From Paracyclopina nana (lineage: Eukaryota > Arthropoda > Copepoda > Cyclopoida > Cyclopettidae), in contig JAGUCH010000002.1 of the NCBI GenBank assembly GCA_019096065.1, positions 14,706,501 through 14,770,500 of the forward strand: a stretch of 64,000 nt of DNA, written 5' to 3'. Below the pieces are notes generated by a model. The model saw only the letters and a list, made by a program, of their open reading frames with translations, searched no databases and was not told where the DNA came from. Within the stretch, counting starts at the first letter, position 1. The number at the start of each line of letters is the position of its first letter. The translations under genes were made by a program, and so were the position numbers. This document shows, one piece after another, positions 23,886 to 35,385 of this stretch.

Positions 23886-24803
23886 TCACTTTTTAGATTT
23901 TGCTGGCTTGGGCTCCACTTTGCTTATTTCAATTTTGGCACTAGCCATCCAGCTCAGCTTGACCTTAACTTTGTCTATGTCAAGGGCTTCATTGTCAGCT
24001 TCTGGCATTTCTAAGTTATGGGCTTTTTTCAAATGATCAGCCAGATTATTGGGCCTCATAAAACTAAGCCCGCATGTTGAGCACTTGGAACTGAATTCCT
24101 TTGGAGACCTTCCAGCTTTTGAGACAACTCTGTGCTGGCAGCTCCACAAATGATTCTCGAGTGGTTCCATAAAGGACTTGCAATTCATGCAGCCTTTCCA
24201 ATTGTGGCCAAAAGATTTAGGCTTGGCAAATCTGGCGTTGAAGCAGAATCTTTTGCAAAACGGGCAAGTGACACCAACTGTCCTGAATCCCTTGGAGTCC
24301 TCTGAGGACACTATGGAGTGAAGCTTGAGTAAATTGCTTGAACACAGTATGTAATGGAGCCAGACTTTCGGGAACTCCACAGGATGATGGTTTTTCTGAT
24401 GAATATGTACTTCCCTCGAAAACCTATAAGCAAAAAAAGGATTTTAGCAATTGTTCCCATTCAAAGTCTGCATTTACACAACCAGACATTTTGTAGCTGA
24501 CAGCTGGCTCTAATGATATTTTCACATAATGGTGGCCAAAACGGAAAGCTTTTTGAAAAAGTTAACCCACCTGTATCTTCTTTCAACATCGGGTGGGCAA
24601 ATGTCACAGATCATTTGGGCATCATTGCGATTGGACGCTTTGGGTACTTTCGGAACTTTCTTCTTGGCTTCTTTTATGGTGGACTTCAATACCCTCTTAA
24701 ATTTCCTTGTTCTTGGTGGAGACGCAGGGGCAAATGCAGGATCAATAATTTCCATGCAAAATATAGGAGCGGGCTCTTCTTTTATATCAATAGAAGAATC
24801 CAT
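23886..24803 (-). CDS. C2H2-type zinc-finger protein B, paralogue of A
   Basis: Two exons, 24803-24571 and 24423-23886, joined at CGAAGATACAG|gt...ag|G in phase: 256 aa. Acidic N-terminus (MDSSIDIKEEPAP) then a basic patch with KRVLKSTIKEAKKK. The first C2H2 finger is split by the intron (CDICPPDVERRYR|FSREVHIHQKNHH). Next come VWLHYILC, a CPFC knuckle, CMNC...HLWSC, and a good C2H2 finger CSTCGLSFMRPNNLADHLKKAH near the C-terminus. The tail is Lys/Pro rich. The intron position inside the first finger means copy A, which carries that finger in one piece, may have lost the intron. Likely a nuclear DNA- or RNA-binding protein; no specific function assigned. Confidence 0.65.
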
Positions 24804-24905
24804 TTTTGACTACCTTCAGTTTGGCAGACAAACTGAGAAATTGAGAATACTTCTCGGTCACAAAAATAACAACAACGCTAAACTAGTCCGAGTTTTCTAA
24901 GGCAT

Positions 24906-24954
24906 TTTCCACTGAATATTTTTTTCAACAGTTGAAAAAAATATTCAGTGGAAA
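24906..24954. repeat. near-perfect palindrome, 24-bp arms with 1-nt spacer
   Basis: Positions 24906-24929 (starting TTTCCACTGAAT) are the exact reverse complement of 24931-24954 (ending ATTCAGTGGAAA), with a single A between. It lies about 100 bp upstream of zinc-finger gene B. It could extrude as a cruciform, be a binding site, or be a relic of a MITE. Confidence 0.8.
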
Positions 24955-26057
24955 GCATCACTAACTAGAGCACTGAATTTCAAACCACTGTTAGCTCTAT
25001 TTTTGATGATGGATGCAAAATGAGACAAAAGGTTTGGCTAACTAATATATATTACTTTAGAAAATTGAGGCTATGCCTGATGCAAACAAAAGTTTTTTAA
25101 GCAGCAAAATTTGAAAAATCTTGGTGGTGCATGGTGGGAGCTTTTAATTATTTTGTTCTCTGGGATATACAAACTAAAGCTTAGAAATCAGCAATGTCTC
25201 ATTTAAGCCTTTAGACTTATCCTATTTGCTTTGCATAACCCTTAATTTTAGCCAAAATCTATAATGATAAGAAAAATGGCTATGAGTTTTGAACTGATCT
25301 CCTTAAGTAGTGATAATCAGAAAATAAGATATGATATCAATTTATCATTTTCCTGCTCATGATAAATAATTATGCTTTAGCATGCTTTTCGTTTAAAGCT
25401 ATGAGCTGTAGTTGACATTTGACTAAGAGTTGACAAACTCTGTAAAAGCCTCCAGCATTTGAGAAAAAGGAAAATGGTGAAATGTCAACGTTTTTGCTTC
25501 TCATGTTCACCTCCATGTTGATGATGGCCGGTGCAAGACTTTTATATCTACTCAACAACTTTCTCCACAAATGTGAAGTCTCCAGGGAAATTCTGACTTT
25601 CAAACAAAAGGGGGTGTTGGCATTTGGAACTTGTGCATGACAGTTCAGGAGCTGCAATTTGTATCTACAGCTTCTCATTCAACTGTCATACGCATTCTGT
25701 GTGATGTTTTTGTAATTGGTGCTTTCAAGCTTGATCAAGCTTCTTGAAGCCCCCCTCTTTTTTAGTCTCTGTATTTCAGTAAGTGAGTAGATGCTTTTTG
25801 TAGCATCCCTTTCCTAGTACGGTGATTTGAGGCCAAACTAAGGAGCATTTCTAATTTCAGATCACAACTGACTTGGTGAGAGCTTGCTCTTTTCACTGGA
25901 CTGACTATTTAACAGCCTGCACCTTGCTAACAATGTCTTAGAGCTTTGGCCACTTCTGCAGGGTCCATATCTCTTTGTGAGTCATCACAATTCTGCCCAT
26001 TCTTTTTTAATATTGCTAATTGCCCATTCACACAATAGGATTTCATAAGTTGCTAAT
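24955..26057. other. intergenic/5' region of myosin heavy chain
   Basis: 1.1 kb AT-rich sequence with no open frame that I can assign. The myosin promoter and possibly a non-coding first exon should lie here; CCTAATTTCAG near 25850-25860 looks like an acceptor but its donor is unknown. Confidence 0.4.
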
Positions 26058-29000
26058 ATGCCTGGCCATATCAAGAAATCTGATGGGCCAGACCCTGACC
26101 CAAGTCCTTGGCTCATTGTGTCACCCGAGCTGAAGGACAAATTAAAGTCCAAGCCTTATGATCCAAAGAAGTCTTGTTGGGTACCTGATAAGGCCTCTGG
26201 AGGGTATTTGGAGGGTCTCATTGAGTCGACTGATGGAGATAAAGTTACCGTCAGCATCCTTGAAACCAAAGAGGTAAGGATTGCTCTGCAACTTTTTACT
26301 TGAAAAACACTAACTTGAAATTCACACAGAAAAAAGTATTCAAGAAAGATCAAGTTGGTCAAGTCAACCCTCCCAAGTTTGACTGTTGCGATGACATGTC
26401 TGGCTTAACCTATCTTAATGATGCATGTGTTTTGTGGAACTCAGTGGTGCGCTACAAGAATGAGCTCATTTACACTTACTCTGGGCTCTTCTGTATTGCC
26501 ATCAACCCCTACAAGAGGTTTCCCATCTACACTCAGCGGACTATGGAGATTTACATTGGCAAGAGGAGAACTGAGTGTCCTCCTCACATCTTTGGTGTAG
26601 CTGAAGGCTCTTATCAGGGCATGATGAACGCTGGCAAGAACCAGTCAATTCTGATCACTGGAGAGTCGGGAGCTGGTAAAACTGAGAACACCAAAAAGGT
26701 AATCTCCTACTTTGCAAGCATTGGTGCCTCTGGCAAGAAGAAGGAGGGTGAGGCTGGACTAGAAGACAAGATTGTGCAAACCAATCCAGTCTTAGAGGCA
26801 TGGGGAAATGCGAAAACAGTAAGGAATGACAACTCCTCAAGGTTCGGAAAGTTTATTCGTATATGGTTCAACCAAGCAGGAAAGCTGTCTGGAGCAGACA
26901 TGGTTGTTTATTTGCTTGAGAAGTCAAGATTGACCTTTCAGGCAACTCTTGAAAGATGTTACCATTCTTTCTACAACATTATGTCTGACCAGATTCCTGA
27001 TATAAAGCCTAAATGTCTGCTCTCCAACAATATCTATGACTACTGGTGGGTATCTCAAGGCAAGGTTACTGTGGAATCGATTGATGATAAAGAAGACATG
27101 CAGTTTGCTGATGAGGCTTTTGACATCCTTGGCTTTACCAATGAAGAAAAGTACAATGTGTACAAGTTGACAGCTGTTGTCATGCACATGGGCAATCTCA
27201 CCAAGGACTTTTATCCTGTTGGCAAAGAGGAGCAAGCCGATGTTAGAGATGAGACCAATGCTGAGAAGGTTGCTACCATTTGTGGAATAGATAAGGAGTG
27301 GATGATAACCTACTTTTGCAAGCCTAAGTTGAAGGTTGGAACTGAGTGGGTCAGCAAAGGTCAAACCTGCTCTGCAGCTGGCAGCTCAGTTGCTGGTATT
27401 GGTAGAAGTATCTATGAGAGAGTCTTCCGATTCATTGTTGACAAGTGTAATGAAACTTTGATTGATCCAACCATGAAAAAGGTTCAGTACATTGGTTGTC
27501 TTGATATTGCCGGCTTTGAAATCTTTGACTATAATGGATTTGAGCAAATTTGCATCAACTTTTGTAATGAGAAGCTGCAACAATTCTTTAACCAACACAT
27601 GTTTGTCTTGGAGCAAGAGGAATATGTCAGAGAAGGTATTGAATGGGCTAATGTGGATTTTGGTATGGATTTGCAGAAATGCATCACCATGTTTGAGAAG
27701 CCAATGGGACTTTTAGCCATCCTAGAGGAGGAATCTCTATTCCCCAAAGCAACCGATCAAACATTTGCTGCCAAACTGCACGACAACTTGCTTGGCAAAT
27801 GTGAAAACTTTCAAAAGCCCAGCCCCAAACCAGATCCAAATGCCCACTTTGCTGTTATTCATTATGCTGCATGCGTTTCCTACAACCTAACAGGTTGGCT
27901 TGAAAAGAACAAAGATCCCCTCAATGATACCATTGTTGAGCTCATGAAGAATGGCACCAATGCTCTTTTAGTTGAATGCTTCTTTGATCACCCTGGTCAG
28001 CCCTTGGAGGCGAAAAAGGATGGTGGAGGGGCCAAGAAGAAAGGTGGTGGCAAAACTGTATCATCTTTCTACAAAGGTCAACTTGATGACCTGATGAAGA
28101 CCCTGTATGCCACAGATCCTTCTTTCATCAGATGTGTTGTACCAAATACTCATAAGCAGCCTGGTGGTGTAGAGCCTGGACTTGTCATGCACCAATACCA
28201 ATGTAATGGTGTGTTGGCTGGCATTGCTATTTGTCGCAAAGGCTTCCCCAACAAGATGCTTTACAATGACTTTAAGATGAGGTACAACATCTTAGCTGCC
28301 AATGAATGTGCCAAGGCTAAGAAGGACAAGGATGCTGCAAAAGCTGTATTGGACAAAATCAACTTGGAAGCTGAAAAGTATCGCCTTGGTCACACGAAGG
28401 TTTTCTTCAGGGCAGGTATTCTTGGATTTATGGAAGAGGTGAGAGAAGACAGGATTGGTCAAATATTGTCTTACTTGCAAGCCTTTGCCAGAGGTAAGGC
28501 ATCAAGAATGGTATTCAAAAAGATGCAAGAACAAAAGCTTGCTTTGTATTGTTGCCAACGTAGTATTAGGAATTGGCAAATTGGCAAGCACTGGCTGTGG
28601 TGGAAATTATGGCTTGCCCTTAAGCCTAATTTGAAATGTACCAAGTTTGCCCAATACAAAGCTGAGTATGAGGCCAAGATTGCTATTGCTGAGAAGAACA
28701 TTGATACGGCTATTGCCGAGTGCAGGAAGGTAACAGCCCAACATGACAAACTCATGAATGAGAAGAATGAACTTGTTCATGCTCTTGAGAGTGGAGGCTC
28801 TGCTGTGCAAGATTTGATTGATAAGGCAAATAGGGTTGAAGCTCAAAAGAATGAGCTGCAAAGGCAAGTGGATGACCTAAACAACAGAATCCGTCAAGAG
28901 GAAGATGGCAGGTCTTATGTTCAAGCTCAAGCATCCAAAATGAGGCAAGAAGCTGACAAAGCTAGGAATGAAATCAAGGAGCTTGAGAACACCTTCCTTC

Positions 29001-32000
29001 AATGTGAGGAAGATAAAGAAACCAAGGAAAATCAAATAAGAACCTTGAAAGAAGAGCTTCAACAGCAAGATGATCTATTGAACAAGTTGCAAAAGGAAAA
29101 GAAAGCAATTGGTGAGTCCCGGCAAAGAACTGAGGAAGAAATTCAAGCTTTGGAAGATCGTTGCAACCACTTAAGCAAAGTGAAGGGCAAATTGGAGCAG
29201 TCTTTGGATGAATGTGAAGATTCTCTTGAAAGAGAGAAAAAGTCAAGAGCTGATGTTGACAAGGTCAAGCGTCGCCTTGAGGGAGATGTCAAGTTGACTC
29301 AAGAGGCAGTGGCTGATCTTGAAAGAGTGATCAGTGAACTGTCACAAACTGTGCAACGAAAGGAAAAAGAGTTAGCTAGTATTGCAGCTAAGATTGAGGA
29401 TGAGCAAACCCTAGGAGGTAAGTTCACCAAGCAAACCAAGGAGTTGCAATCAAGGATTGAGGAGCTAGAAGAAGAACTGGCTATTGAGAGGCAAAATAGG
29501 GCCAAAGCTGAAAAAAGCAGGTCAGCCTTGTCAAGGGATATTGAAGACTTGGCAGAGAAACTTGAAGATGCTGGTAACAATACTGCTACTCAAGTGGAGT
29601 TGAACAAGAAGAGGGAATGTGAGCTGATGAAGCTCAAAAATGATCTTGAGGAGTCAAATATTGCTCATGAAAGCACCCTAGCTTCACTAAGGCAGAAGCA
29701 CAACAGCTCCATGGCTGATCTGGGTGACCAAATTGATCAACTCAACAAGATGAAAGCAAGAATTGAAATGGAAAAGGGTAACATGGAAAGAGATCTCATG
29801 GAAGCCCGAAACTCTTTGGATGATGCTTTGAGGGACAGAGCCAACTTGGAAAAAGCCAGCAAAATCAATAATTCAATGATTGTGGAGGCAAACCAAAAGC
29901 TTGATGAGATGGCAAGAGCCCTCAATGAAGCTGACTCATCCAAGAAGAAGCTTCATGTTGAGCAACAGGACCTTCAAAGGCAATTGGATGAAACTGAGAA
30001 TGGTATTGCTGCTCTTGGAAAGAGTAAGATTTCTCTTACTACACAACTTGATGACACAAGAAGACTAGCTGATGCTGAGACCAGGGAGAGGGCAGCTCTG
30101 CTCAGCAAATTCAAGAATCTCAATACTGAGCTGGAATCCATCAGAGTAAGGATTGAGGAGGAATCTGAGCAAAAGTCTGATTTGCTGAAAGCCTTATCAA
30201 AGGCCTCTGCTGAGGTTCAACTTTGGAAGTCTAAGTATGAGACTGAAGGGTTGGCTCGAGTTGAGGAGCTCGAGAGTAACAGGGCCAAGTTGAATGCCAG
30301 GCTGCAGGAGGCAGAGGAGACCATTGGCTCGTTGCATGCTAAGGTTGCTGCCACTGAAAAGACGAAGCATCGCCTTGAAGCTGAACTTGAGGACTTGCAG
30401 TTGGAATATGAGAGGGTTCATGCAGCTGCTGTCATTGCTGAAAAGAGAAGCCACAACTTTGACAAGGTAAAATTGCTTGATAGTGCACTGCTTTACCATG
30501 GTTACCAGCTATTAACTTCTAGGTTGTCAATGAGTGGAAGGCCAAGGTTGATGATTTGTCTAATGAGTTGGAAGCTTCCCAAAGAGAGTGCAGGAACTAT
30601 AACAGTGAGTTGTTCAGGTTGAGAGCAGCTTGGGATGAAACAATTGAGCAGCTGGATGTTGTCAAAAGGGAAAATAAAAACCTTGCTGATGAGATCAAGG
30701 ATTTGCTTGATCAGCTTGGTGATGGTGGAAGATCTATTCATGAGTTGGATAAACAGCGAAGAAGGCTCCAAGTAGAAAAGGAGGAATTGCAAGCAGCCTT
30801 AGAGGAGGCTGAAGCTGCACTGGAGCAAGAAGAAAATAAGGTCATGAGAGCTCAGCTTGAGCTTGGTCAGGTCAGGCAAGAGATTGATAGGAAAATCCAG
30901 GAGAAAGAGGAAGAATTTGATAATACTAGGTAACAACAATTTTGCTTGATAAAGTTATTTTGATTGCAAGCTTTTTTTTTCAGAAAAAATCATCAAAGAG
31001 CTATGGATTCAATGCAAGCCTCATTAGAGGCTGAAGGTAGGGCAAAGGCTGAAGCCCTCCGCATAAAAAAGAAGCTTGAATCTGACATTAATGATCTTGA
31101 AATTGCTCTGGACCACAGCAACAAGTCCAATGCTGAGGCTCACAAGTCCATCAAGAGGTATCAGCTTCAATTCAGGGATGTTGAGCAAGCTTATGAAGAG
31201 GAATCAAGGCAAAGGCAAGAGTTGGCTGAAAAAGCTGGTTTGGCTGATCGCAGGGCCAATGCTTTGGCAAGTGAGCTGGATGAGGCTAGGTCACTCTTGG
31301 ACTCTGCTGATAGGGGAAAGAAGCAAGCTGATATGGAACTTGTAGAAGCTAGATCAGCTGTCAATGATATGTCTACCATTAACTCTAAGGCCAACTCTGA
31401 GAAGAGGAGGATTGAGGCCTTGGTTCACACTGCCCAGGCTGAAATTGATGATTTGATTCATCAAGCCAAGAATTCAGAAGAGAAAGCCAAAAAGGCCATG
31501 ATTGATGCAGCAAGGCTTGCTGATGAGCTGAGAGCTGAGCAAGATCACTCCTCTAGCCAAGATAAGGCGAGGAGAGCAATTGAAGCTCAAATCAATGAGC
31601 TTCATCAAAGACTTGAGGAAGCCAATGAAATGGCAGCCAAGGGAGGAAGAAATGCTATTGCTAAGATGGAAGCTAGGATCAGGGAACTTGAGCATGAGTT
31701 GGGCTCATCTCAATCAAGGACCTCTGAAACTTATAAGGCCTATCAAAAGGCTGAGAGAAGGCTGAAGGAGCTTCAGTTCCAGCAAGATGAAGAGCACAAA
31801 AACCAGGATAGGATGTCAGAGTTGGCAACCAAGCTTCAGCAAAAGATCAAGACTTACAAGAAGCAAATTGAGGAGGCTGAAGAAATTGCTGCCTTGAACT
31901 TGGCCAAGTTCAGGAAGGCCCAACAAGAGCTTGAAGAAGCTGAAGAGAGATCCAAGTTGGCTGAAAACCAGCTTTCTTACAATAGAACATCCAGGGCTGG

Positions 32001-32013
32001 ATCTATGATGTAA
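26058..32013 (+). CDS. Mhc: muscle-type myosin II heavy chain (divergent, intron-poor)
   Basis: Four exons: 26058-26273, 26330-30466, 30523-30929 and 30984-32013. Phases agree, giving 1,929 aa, the usual length. The motor holds the P-loop GESGAGKT (about residues 183-190), switch I NDNSSRFGKF, switch II DIAGFEIF and a Gly/Lys loop 2. The reactive-thiol helix reads QYQCNGVLAGIAICRKGFP, where muscle myosins generally have LTCNGVLEGIRICRKGFP. The lever-arm region is diverged (ALYCCQRSIRNWQIGKHWLWW). The tail, from about residue 835, is a continuous heptad coiled coil ending SRAGSMM, with the assembly region well conserved (ALDHSNKSNAEAHKSIKRYQ). It drives actin-based contraction in thick filaments. 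No mutually exclusive exons of the insect Mhc kind are present: the whole motor is in one 4.1-kb exon. This suggests a duplicated, specialised copy. Confidence 0.93.
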
Positions 32014-32020
32014 AACTTGA

Positions 32021-32026
32021 AATAAA
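32021..32026 (+). terminator. AATAAA polyadenylation signal of myosin heavy chain
   Basis: AATAAA occurs 8 bp after the TAA stop at 32011-32013. Its position suits a very short 3'UTR before the convergent MMACHC gene, whose stop is at 32187. Confidence 0.45.
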
Positions 32027-32186
32027 TCATTATCAGATGCAGGCTGACAACTGGTGATAGTATGAAAAAAAGTACTAACAAAAACATTTTGTCCTTGCAA
32101 GCGATCCAGTTGTCATTTTGCATCTAAACTGCAAGCTAAAATATCTCGTGGATCTTTCTTCATATTGACTAAAATAGACTAATAAT

Positions 32187-32933
32187 TTATTCTATGCGTA
32201 GCAAAGATGCCAAAAAAGCCAGTCTCTCCTTCCCAGGCTTGAGACTGAAATAAGTCTGCTGATTAAGGGAGTATTCCTCAGAGACATTTCCTGAACAGCT
32301 TCTAAACCTGTTGTCTCTCCAATGGTGATTGTAAAGATTCAACAAACGAGACACTTGATCTGGAGATTTTAAGATTTCAGGTGGAGTGGTCTTGAGCAGA
32401 TCATGTGCAGACAAGTTGGGGAATATGAAAGCACCTCTGATGGCAAACCATCCCCCAAATTTAGGGTGAAGGCACACTGGGTAAACTTTGCTGCAGTCTT
32501 CTAGTAGGTCCAGATTGGCATCAGTTTTTTGGTAAAATCTCACCACACCAGATGCATGAGCTGCAGTTTGAACCAGAATCTTTGGTCTCCTGTTTGGACC
32601 AAGCTCAAAATCATGAAAGCTCATCACACTTGGGTCAAGATGAAGCAGTTTTTCAGTCAAGCAAGCAAATAGGTAAACCATACACTGATCCAGAGGATCT
32701 TTTATGGTGTCATTCATGATGTCACTCCAATGATCTTGAACAAAGGGTAAAAATGCCTTTTCAAACATAGAAGGCTGTGATAAAATGATAAAGGCAAGAC
32801 TGTCTTCAGGAGCACAGTCCATTTTGAACTTGTCATTGGCCAAGGATGAATTGTACCATTTCAGCATGTACGGCGCAGCTTCAAGGCCTTTGGTGTCACA
32901 AAATTCGTCAATGATCTCTTTCACAGCCTCCAT
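32187..32933 (-). CDS. MMACHC: MMACHC (CblC) cobalamin processing protein
   Basis: Intronless ORF of 248 aa from ATG 32933 (MEAVKEIID). Three codons farther upstream begin with TTG and are excluded. MMACHC removes the upper ligand of incoming cobalamin (decyanation, glutathione-dependent dealkylation) in the cytosol, for methionine synthase and methylmalonyl-CoA mutase. Diagnostic stretches are DPLDQCMVYLFA, PNRRPKILVQTAAHASG, HPKFGGWFAIRGAFIFP and NLYNHHWRDNRFR, all in the order of vertebrate MMACHC, and YFSLKPGKERLAFL near the end. The TAA stop is embedded in an AATAAA hexamer (32191-32186). It converges with myosin heavy chain with no obvious functional link. Confidence 0.92.
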   Translation of the reverse strand: MEAVKEIIDEFCDTKGLEAAPYMLKWYNSSLANDKFKMDCAPEDSLAFIILSQPSMFEKAFLPFVQDHWSDIMNDTIKDPLDQCMVYLFACLTEKLLHLDPSVMSFHDFELGPNRRPKILVQTAAHASGVVRFYQKTDANLDLLEDCSKVYPVCLHPKFGGWFAIRGAFIFPNLSAHDLLKTTPPEILKSPDQVSRLLNLYNHHWRDNRFRSCSGNVSEEYSLNQQTYFSLKPGKERLAFLASLLRIE

Positions 32934-33404
32934 GTTCCTCAAGATAAGTTTGCAGAATCACATGCCTGATTGTATACAATGATTACGTAACAACTAGACT
33001 TTCTTGATTGACAACAACAACAAAGCGAGTGGATCAGGTGAGAGCCCGAGCAAGTTCACAGCTCGAGCAGAAATGTTAGGACCTTTCCATGTGCTGGTAC
33101 CCAAAACACATCTCAAAAACGGTTTTTGATGGTACAAAAAATTGGTCTTGGCCAAGTAGCAAATAAAAGTAAGCAGCCAGTACGCAAAAATGTAAACAAA
33201 AACGTAAATTAACAATGAAAACGGTCTTGCAAAAATGGTTTAGTGTGGCACATTTTTTTTGTACCTCAAAACCATATAAGTGTGTGCTTACTTATTTGTT
33301 ACTTGGCAAAGAACAATTTTTTGTACCTTCAAAAGCCGTTTTTGAGAAAACTTACAAAGAGTTAGCATTGCATTGAGAATCATCGGAAGGTTAGCATGAG
33401 AATG

Positions 33405-34463
33405 CGTATATACTAAATACCGCACACAAACACAACGCAACGCACACTACTAAATACCGCACACTACTAAATACCGCACACAGCACAAATAAAAAAAGCA
33501 AACCACAGTAAATTCATCAATTTTGGCATAAAAACTCATTTTCATTATTGGAACCAGGCTATTGCTGGCTTTTTTTCTTTTCTTTTTTTTGATTTTTGTG
33601 TTATTTCACTTCTTTTTTTTTAAAAGTATTCACTTAGTGTGCGGTATTTAGTACTCACATACTAAATACCGCACACACCCAAACTATACTTATGCACACA
33701 GTTTTGTTTGGTGTTTTTGATTTTATATGAAAACTTGCGCATCTCTTTATACTTCTACATAACTAATTAGAAAGCACAATATTCTTGGTTGGGTCAATTT
33801 TGAGCCAAAATGTCAATTGGGCTAAAAATAGACATTTTTTGCCAAATAATCAATTTAGTAAAATAACTCCAAGTGGCTTGTGATGCTATTATGCCTTTCT
33901 GACACTAAGTTAGCCAATTTTGGGCAAAAAATAGCTGGGATTGGCCAAGCTGAAAATTTGGTCAAAAATAGCCGGTTTTGGCTTTGCATTTTTTGTAAAA
34001 AAAAATTAAGTGTGCCTCAGGAAAATTAAGTTTTCTCAATTTTTTTACTTTTAATTTCTTTTACCCAAGCTTTCCAATGATATCCATTGTGTCGAATATT
34101 TCCCGAATTTGTTACATAAACTTTTGATCTCTAAGTGTGCAGAAATCTCCGGGACAGTCTGAATAAAGTGTGCGGTATTCAGTAGGCAAACATACTAAAT
34201 ACCGCACACACTTAAAAAACGGCAATAGACAAAAAACAGATTTACTAGCATACTGCAAGTGTTTTTAAAAAAATAATTTGTGTTATCCTTCAGCCAGTTT
34301 GATTAGTTTATTGATACAATGTAATATTAAAAGTAGTGTGCGGTATTTAGTAGTGTGCGGTATTTAGTAGTGTGCGGTATTTAGTAGTGTGCGGTATTTA
34401 GTAGTGTGCGGTATTTAGTAGAGTGCGTTGCGTTGCGTTTGTGTGCGGTATTTAGTATGTACC
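33405..34463. mobile_element. foldback/MULE-like non-autonomous DNA transposon with 10-bp target-site duplication
   Basis: The ends are inverted repeats built from tandem copies of the 17-mer TACTAAATACCGCACAC. The left array (about 33411-33483) has three copies interrupted by a CAACGCAACGCAC spacer. The right array (about 34337-34456) has six copies in the opposite orientation with the same spacer. Outer end sequences pair as CGTATATACTAAATACC (left) and GGTACATACTAAATACC (right, complement). CATGAGAATG occurs directly before the element (33395-33404) and directly after it (34464-34473), as expected for a 10-bp target-site duplication. Two more palindromes of the same motif lie inside (33636-33680 and 34169-34215), suggesting nesting. 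No transposase is encoded. Confidence 0.75.
34060..34158. repeat. terminal fragment of a MITE related to the 59.1-59.7 kb element
   Basis: The run from GCTTTCCAATGATATCCATT to CGGGACAGTCTG inside the foldback element matches 59608-59697 in order and spacing (TTCCAACGATATCCATT ... GAAACAGACTG). The matching left end was not found, so only one end is present. Confidence 0.55.
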
Positions 34464-34473
34464 CATGAGAATG

Positions 34474-35385
34474 AAATAAGCTCGCCTTTTAGGTAATGGA
34501 AAGTACATATTTTCTTTTTTTTATCGTCCTAAATTGAGGAGCTGACTAAACTCTGAAATCCAACTAAATTACCAAGGTACCTAGACAAAAAAACACCATT
34601 CAGCCATGACAAACGGGTCTTTACAAACGGTGGAAACTAAGGGTACCCGAGAGATGGCGCCTCATATAATTAAGAAATAAGTAGGTCAAGCACAAGTGCG
34701 TCAGCCGATCGGCCGAGTGCTCAAATTAGCGCCTAGCGCCTTGAAATTTGCCCAGAGAAGCGCAGCGGAGGAATCATGACGCATTGCTGATTCCTCGCTG
34801 TTTTTGCCCGGGCGCTTGCAAATTGCAATCTCGTCAGCAGCATTATAATCTTGGCATTTTTAGTTTCCAATTCTGGCAGCACTTAATTTGGCTTTTTTTC
34901 AAGTATTTTGGATTAAAAGTGAATTTTTGCTCTAACAACTCGTTCAGCCATTTTGAGAGCTACACATACACATGCTATCCAGTTAATATTCCAGTGTAAA
35001 CCTCGCCATGGAGAAAATTCCAGTAGAAAAGCGAGTTGAATAAAATAAAATGTGAGCCGCCGCATACTCATTTTGGCAAAGCAAAGGTAAGAAAAAGTTT
35101 TCTCCAGGTCAGACGACCAAAGTGCCATTTTCGCCTTTATAAGATAATGCTAGTGACTAATTTGCGATATATATGGTTTTTTCTGTGAGAACAAAAAATG
35201 CTATGGATGCATCAAAACTCAAAAACTGAAATAATGACATGATAGTCTTTGCGAATGCTATGAGCAGAACACGGTTCCGTTATTCACTCTCTTTATTCAA
35301 TAGAAACAATAGTGCACATTTTTTATGTGAAACTTGAACCAAATTAAAATTGGAAAAATATAGCGGTGCCCAGTTCAATTATCGA
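34474..35385. other. intergenic region
   Basis: 0.9 kb after the foldback element. Only short frames without family resemblance; nothing recognised apart from the 3' flank of the phosphatase-like gene. Confidence 0.4.
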
